A DNA stretch of 8,231 bases from CAZNKO01 sp964573855 (lineage in GTDB: Bacteria > Patescibacteriota > Patescibacteriia > UBA9934 > GWF2-40-263), in the NCBI GenBank assembly GCA_964573855.1, contig CAZNKO010000037.1, positions 1 through 8,231 of the forward strand. The letters are read 5' to 3'. Position 1 is the stretch's first letter. Each line of letters begins with the position of its first letter. The notes under the pieces were generated by a model that was given only the letters and a program-made list of their open reading frames with translations, was not told where the DNA came from and did not search any database. The position numbers and the translations under genes were made by a program. Shown piece after piece: positions 5,249 to 8,231 of the stretch.

Positions 5249-5324
5249 TGGAGCCGTCGCGGGGGATCGAACCCCGGACCTCGTCCTTACCATGGACGCG
5301 CTCTACCAACTGAGCTACGACGGC
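5249..5324 (-). tRNA. tRNA-Thr (anticodon GGT)
   Basis: On the minus strand, acceptor GCCGTCG pairs with CGACGGC. The D arm is GCTC...GAGC, and anticodon stem CGTCC/GGACG has loop ATGGTAA, giving GGT (5289-5291). The T loop is TTCGATC. Discriminator T and encoded CCA (5249-5251) follow. It is the first gene of the minus-strand array. Confidence 0.97.
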
Positions 5325-5351
5325 GCAAGAAGAATCGTACAATGTGGCGGA

Positions 5352-5360
5352 ATCATAGCA
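5352..5360 (-). promoter_or_regulatory. Extended -10 promoter of the tRNA-rpmG array
   Basis: Read on the minus strand, TGC-TATGAT (5360 to 5352) fits an extended -10. It is about 28 bases upstream of tRNA-Thr(GGU). No good -35 is visible. Confidence 0.5.
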
Positions 5361-5390
5361 GAGATTTCGCCTTTTGGGAAGGGGTCGATG

Positions 5391-5399
5391 TGCTATACT
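5391..5399 (+). promoter_or_regulatory. Extended -10 promoter of the dehydratase operon
   Basis: TGC-TATACT (5391-5399) fits the extended -10 consensus. RNA would start near 5406, leaving a leader of about 12 nt before the ATG at 5418. The -35 region is weak. It is divergent from the tRNA promoter about 35 bp away. Confidence 0.6.
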
Positions 5400-5417
5400 A
5401 ACAGCAAGATCGAAGAT

Positions 5418-5747
5418 ATGAAAGAGGATTTAGGCTCGAAACACTGCGTTCCGTGCGAGGGTGGCGTTTCCCCGCTCTCCGAGGGCGAAATTCGGGCATA
5501 TCAGCTGCAACTCGAGACGCCGTGGGAGGTTGTGGAAGGGAAAAAGATTCGTCGGCAATTTTCTTTTAAGGATTTCGAAGCGGCGATGAAGTTCGTGAAT
5601 AAAGTGGCGGATCTTGCGGAGGCCGAGGGACATCATCCCGATTTCCTTATTCATTACAATAAAGTTACCCTCGAGCTTTGGACGCACGCGATCGGCGGGC
5701 TATCCGAGAATGATTTTATCCTCGCTCGGAAGATCGAAACGCTATGA
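5418..5747 (+). CDS. Pterin-4a-carbinolamine dehydratase, 109 aa
   Basis: Family enzymes dehydrate 4a-hydroxytetrahydrobiopterin to quinonoid dihydropterin in the cytosol, recycling the cofactor of aromatic amino-acid hydroxylases. The N-terminus has a Cys pair (C10, C13) and SPLSEGEI (18-25). FSFKDFEAAMKFVNKVADLAE (48-68) forms the first helix region. The catalytic signature EAEGHHPDF (68-76) is complete, followed by IHYNKVTLELWTHAIGGLSENDF (78-100). Length is normal for the family. The frame is open back to 5166 through a tRNA gene; an ATG at 5388 lies upstream of the probable transcription start, so 5418 is preferred. Its stop overlaps the next start as ATGA, indicating translational coupling. 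No hydroxylase is visible, so the physiological substrate is unclear. Confidence 0.93.
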   Translation: MKEDLGSKHCVPCEGGVSPLSEGEIRAYQLQLETPWEVVEGKKIRRQFSFKDFEAAMKFVNKVADLAEAEGHHPDFLIHYNKVTLELWTHAIGGLSENDFILARKIETL

Positions 5748-5950
5748 AGAAACTCGCCTGCCATGATTTTCTGAAGGACGCCTACGATGGCGCGGGTTGC
5801 GATAAAACATTTGAAGCGGACACGGAGGAAAACGTGATTGACCTCGCGATCGCGCACGCGCGAGACCACCACCATGACACCTTTTACGATGCGGCGGAGG
5901 TTGTTTTTGAGAAACGCATGCGCGACAAAGGCCGGTTCAAATCCGTATGA
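5744..5950 (+). CDS. DUF1059-like small protein, 68 aa
   Basis: Begins MKKLACHDF, with a second cysteine at 19 (GAGCDKTFEA), then TEENVIDLAIAHARDHHHD (27-45). This order (short N-terminal Cys segment, GC/DC, acidic TEEEV helix, HA+ ...H) resembles DUF1059, a family described as predicted small metal-binding proteins. C6, H7, C19, H38 and H42-H44 are possible metal ligands. The C-terminus after residue 46 (FYDAAEVVFEKRMRDKGRFKSV) is longer than I would expect for the family. Its start overlaps the dehydratase stop (ATGA), and its own stop overlaps the next start (ATGA), so the three genes are almost certainly translated together. Family assignment is moderate; function unknown. Confidence 0.8.
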   Translation: MKKLACHDFLKDAYDGAGCDKTFEADTEENVIDLAIAHARDHHHDTFYDAAEVVFEKRMRDKGRFKSV

Positions 5951-6576
5951 TCTTGAATCGCACGATTCGATTGCTCATTTTTTCCGATATTTTTCTCGGG
6001 ACTGGCTATGGATTGGTCGAGCCGATTCTCGCCATTTTCATCAAGGAAGACGTCGTGGGCGGCACCATTGTCGCGGCCGGACTCGCGAGCGCCATTTTTC
6101 TCGTCTTCAAATCCGTCCTTCAAATCCCCTTTGCGCGCTATGTGGATGCGACCGACCATCGGGTGCGCTGGGTTATTGTCGGCGGCGGCATCGTGGCGAT
6201 GGTTCCATTTCTCTATCTTTTTGTGTCGCACATTTGGATGATCTACGGCATTCAAGCGATCCGCGGCATTGGTAGCGCGCTTCTCTATCCGGCTTGGCTT
6301 GGGCTCTGGAGCACGCATCTTGACAAGCATCAAGAAGGATTTGAATGGAGCGTGTATTCGACTGCTGTGAGTTTAGGTGCGGCGGTTACCGCAACCGCGG
6401 GCGCCGCCATCGCGGACACGTTCGGATTTCAGCCGGTCTTTCTCATGGCCGGGGCCATGACGGTCGTGAGCTGGCTCATTTTGTTCCTCCTGCAGACGAA
6501 AAACGGGAAGAAGCATTTCGTCAAAACAATCGTGCATCACCAGCGCGAGAAGCAGGTCGCGGTCATCCCAAAATAA
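5947..6576 (+). CDS. Half-length MFS-like membrane protein, 6 TM, 209 aa
   Basis: Resembles only the N-terminal half of a major facilitator permease. Six hydrophobic segments lie at about 7-31, 40-62, 75-95, 97-120, 134-157 and 162-183. A degenerate loop 2-3 motif (PFARYVDATDHRVR, 61-74) and GIQAIRGIGSALLYPAW (101-117), recalling the MFS helix-4/5 region, are visible. A basic, His-containing cytoplasmic tail (184-209) follows. There is no second half downstream: the stop is followed by non-coding AT-rich sequence, so this does not look like a fresh frameshift. A six-TM unit would need to form a dimer to make a transport path (inference). It is coupled to the DUF1059-like gene by an ATGA overlap. 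Substrate unknown. Confidence 0.85.
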   Translation: MILNRTIRLLIFSDIFLGTGYGLVEPILAIFIKEDVVGGTIVAAGLASAIFLVFKSVLQIPFARYVDATDHRVRWVIVGGGIVAMVPFLYLFVSHIWMIYGIQAIRGIGSALLYPAWLGLWSTHLDKHQEGFEWSVYSTAVSLGAAVTATAGAAIADTFGFQPVFLMAGAMTVVSWLILFLLQTKNGKKHFVKTIVHHQREKQVAVIPK

Positions 6577-6578
6577 AT

Positions 6579-6608
6579 TTGACAAAAATGAAAAAATAGG
6601 AGTAGGGT
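6579..6608 (+). promoter_or_regulatory. Possible promoter after the half-MFS gene
   Basis: A perfect TTGACA (6579-6584) is followed after 18 bp by TAGGGT (6603-6608), a poor -10. RNA would start near 6615 and meet the terminator at 6668-6692. Confidence 0.3.
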
Positions 6609-6635
6609 ACAGACCGTGACGGCAAAAATGGTCGG

Positions 6636-6644
6636 TTATCCACA
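6636..6644 (+). promoter_or_regulatory. Single DnaA-box-like nonamer
   Basis: TTATCCACA matches the classical DnaA box exactly. No second box, AT-rich unwinding element or dnaA/dnaN gene is nearby, so an origin is not supported; it may be chance or a regulatory site. Confidence 0.3.
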
Positions 6645-6667
6645 ACTGATATTCTAGAAATATTATT

Positions 6668-6692
6668 CGGCTCAACAGAGCTGATTTTTTTT
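6668..6692 (+). terminator. Terminator of the dehydratase operon
   Basis: cggctc (6668-6673) pairs with gagctg (6678-6683) with one G-T wobble around the tetraloop aaca, followed by eight Ts (6685-6692). Confidence 0.75.
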
Positions 6693-6723
6693 ATGGTCGA
6701 AACTTTTAGAGTCATCAAAATTA

Positions 6724-6732
6724 TGCTAAAAT
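6724..6732 (+). promoter_or_regulatory. Extended -10 promoter of the surface protein gene
   Basis: TGC-TAAAAT (6724-6732) fits an extended -10; the -35 region (cttttag, about 6703-6709) is weak. RNA would start near 6739, leaving about 13 nt before the ATG and no Shine-Dalgarno. Confidence 0.6.
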
Positions 6733-6751
6733 AGGCTTACAAATTAACAAA

Positions 6752-8231
6752 ATGAATTTGATCGCGGGATTTTTAAAATTGATCCGGCGAAAGTTCGTTT
6801 CCACCATCCTGGCACTGATAGGGGGAGGATTGGTGTTGTTTCCGTTTCTGCCCGCACAGGCGGTAACCGGTGTTCCGGAAATTTTGCATCATCAGGGACG
6901 GCTCTTGAATAGCAGCGGCAGTTTGCTTGGGGGATCCGGAACGAATTACTGTTTTCGATTCTCCATTTGGGACGTGTCGACTGGTGGGACCGCAAGTCCG
7001 AACCAATTATGGCCGACCGGAGCTGCGACACCGAATACCATGACGGTAAGTGTGAAGAGCGGCGTCTACAACGTTGGGGTTGGTGATACATCTGTTGCGG
7101 GTGAAGGCAACACACTCGATTTCAATTTCCACGCGAACGATACGGTGTATCTCGATGTGAAGGTGGCAACACTTGTTGGGGCAACCTGTGCTGCCGGGGA
7201 CGGCGCAGAAGTTTTCGAAACACTAGACCCGCGTCAGCGCGTCACGTCTTCCGGATATGCCATCAATGCGGACACGGTCGACAGTTTCCATGCGGCACAG
7301 TCGGCGACAGGAGATCAAATTCCTGCACTGACGTCCGGCAATCTTGTCTTGGGCGCCACGAATCCGCAGATCAATGTTACGGGATCGAACACGCTCACGT
7401 TCCAGAGCGGGGTGACGGGGAATATTCAATTTTATTCATCTTCAAATACCATCACATCGTCCGGAGCACTCACCCTTGCCGCCGGAACAAGTATTGGCGC
7501 CAGTCAGTCCTATTCCGGTGCGGGGGCCGTTACTCTTGCTTCTGGGGCGGACGGAAACGTGACGATCAGTCCAAATGGAAGCGGTGACATTCTGTTTTCG
7601 TTGGATGATGGCACCAATATTCAAACAACTGCGACGATCACGGGAACGACGGCACTTGATCTCGAGACGCTCACCCTCACGAACCAAACGACTTCAGGGA
7701 CGCAACGTGGACTCGTTCTCACAAACGCGGACGATGCGGCCAATGCGACGACCGAGGCCCTGATTCTTCTTGATAATGCCGAAACGACCGCGAACCTCCT
7801 CACCGATTACATCCTCATCACCAAAGCTTCCACCGGTCCTGACACTACCACCGACGCCATCGATGTCTCGGATCCGGACCTTGGAGTAGCACTCCGGGTC
7901 GACGCCAATTCCATTATCGGGACGACCGGTATTATTGATTACACCGGCTTTGATGTGGATGCCTCAGGCAACCTCGATGCGTTGGGAACCCTCACCGCGG
8001 GTTCTTCCAATATTGCCGTGACAGACTCCACGGGCCATGTTCAACATGATTCCATTGTCGACTGTGCCGACACCCAGATCCTCAAATGGGCCGCCGGAGG
8101 AGGAGAATGGGGGTGTGCTGCTGACGCAACAGGGGGAACTGCTGCCTTGGATACGTTGACGGCGGCCACCACGGACGATGCCGCCATCCTTTCTGGTGAC
8201 TTCACCATCATCTGGGAATGGGCTTTGACCT
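6752..8231 (+). CDS. Large secreted cell-surface protein, N-terminal 493 residues (3' partial)
   Basis: The frame is open from the ATG at 6752 to the window edge. A signal peptide is clear: basic start with LIRRK (10-14), hydrophobic core about 15-34, and a likely cleavage after AQA (35-37). The mature part opens VPEILHHQGRLLNSSGSLLG (41-60), then TNYCFRFSIWD (64-74), a beta-rich domain of a type I associate with CPR surface proteins. SSGYAINADTVDSFHA (166-181) recalls the sequence before fibre-like repeats in tail-fibre or adhesin proteins. Residues about 190-420 are rich in Thr, Ala, Gly and Asn, with short beta-type repeats. DCADTQILKW...WGC (437-455) is a Cys/Trp motif. No transmembrane helix appears after the signal. 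It is probably exported by Sec and anchored or shed at the surface, perhaps for host or surface contact (inference). The C-terminus, which would show any anchor, is missing. Confidence 0.9.
   Translation, partial: MNLIAGFLKLIRRKFVSTILALIGGGLVLFPFLPAQAVTGVPEILHHQGRLLNSSGSLLGGSGTNYCFRFSIWDVSTGGTASPNQLWPTGAATPNTMTVSVKSGVYNVGVGDTSVAGEGNTLDFNFHANDTVYLDVKVATLVGATCAAGDGAEVFETLDPRQRVTSSGYAINADTVDSFHAAQSATGDQIPALTSGNLVLGATNPQINVTGSNTLTFQSGVTGNIQFYSSSNTITSSGALTLAAGTSIGASQSYSGAGAVTLASGADGNVTISPNGSGDILFSLDDGTNIQTTATITGTTALDLETLTLTNQTTSGTQRGLVLTNADDAANATTEALILLDNAETTANLLTDYILITKASTGPDTTTDAIDVSDPDLGVALRVDANSIIGTTGIIDYTGFDVDASGNLDALGTLTAGSSNIAVTDSTGHVQHDSIVDCADTQILKWAAGGGEWGCAADATGGTAALDTLTAATTDDAAILSGDFTIIWEWALT

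Noticed and set aside
5166..5417. N-terminal extension of the pterin dehydratase
   Set aside because: It would be read through the antisense of tRNA-Thr(GGU) and lies upstream of the likely promoter.
5947..6751. Frameshift that split a 12-TM MFS gene
   Set aside because: The sequence after the stop at 6576 is AT-rich, with promoter-like and terminator elements and no hydrophobic coding frame, so no second half is present.
1..8231. CRISPR array, transposase, integrase or toxin-antitoxin pair
   Set aside because: No regularly spaced direct repeats and no matching protein motifs were seen on either strand.

Overview
The window looks like a fragment of a Candidate Phyla Radiation (Patescibacteria) genome assembled from a metagenome. 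This is an inference from gene content. The right end carries the start of a long Thr/Ala-rich secreted protein with an N-terminal ILHHQGRLL...YCFRF segment of a kind I associate with CPR surface proteins. There is a half-length MFS protein, Shine-Dalgarno sequences are weak or absent before most genes, and several short dispersed repeat families are present. A 10-base N run marks an assembly gap. No phylogenetic marker is long enough to fix the lineage.

Layout. Bases 42-1301 (minus) hold a cyclopropane-fatty-acid synthase gene that contains the gap and two in-frame repeat-like insertions. Bases 1303-1442 form a MITE-like inverted-repeat element directly against the cfa start. A 41-aa membrane protein (1495-1620) and a hairpin terminator (1625-1653) follow. 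Next come a 12-TM MFS transporter and a malic enzyme (1662-3981, plus), 4 nt apart and probably one operon. tRNA-Trp (4013-4086), with its own promoter and terminator, is followed by a 4-TM protein of unknown function (4160-4618).

On the minus strand, tRNA-Thr(GGU), tRNA-Tyr(GUA), tRNA-Thr(UGU) and rpmG (ribosomal protein L33) form an array read from 5324 down to 4675. It shares a two-way terminator with the 4-TM gene. Together with tRNA-Trp it resembles a broken-up version of the widespread thr-tyr-gly-thr-tuf / rpmG-trp-secE-nusG neighbourhood. The spacers of this array contain palindromic repeats.

From a divergent promoter region (about 5325-5417), a plus-strand operon runs through a pterin-4a-carbinolamine dehydratase, a DUF1059-like small protein and a six-TM half-MFS protein. 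Both junctions are ATGA overlaps, and the operon ends at a terminator at 6668-6692. A new promoter at about 6724-6732 drives the secreted surface protein (6752 onward), which runs off the window.

No CRISPR array, transposase, integrase or recognisable defence system is visible. The most unusual signals are the repeats: palindromic and dispersed elements that have entered a coding gene in frame, lie between tRNA genes, and sit against gene starts.
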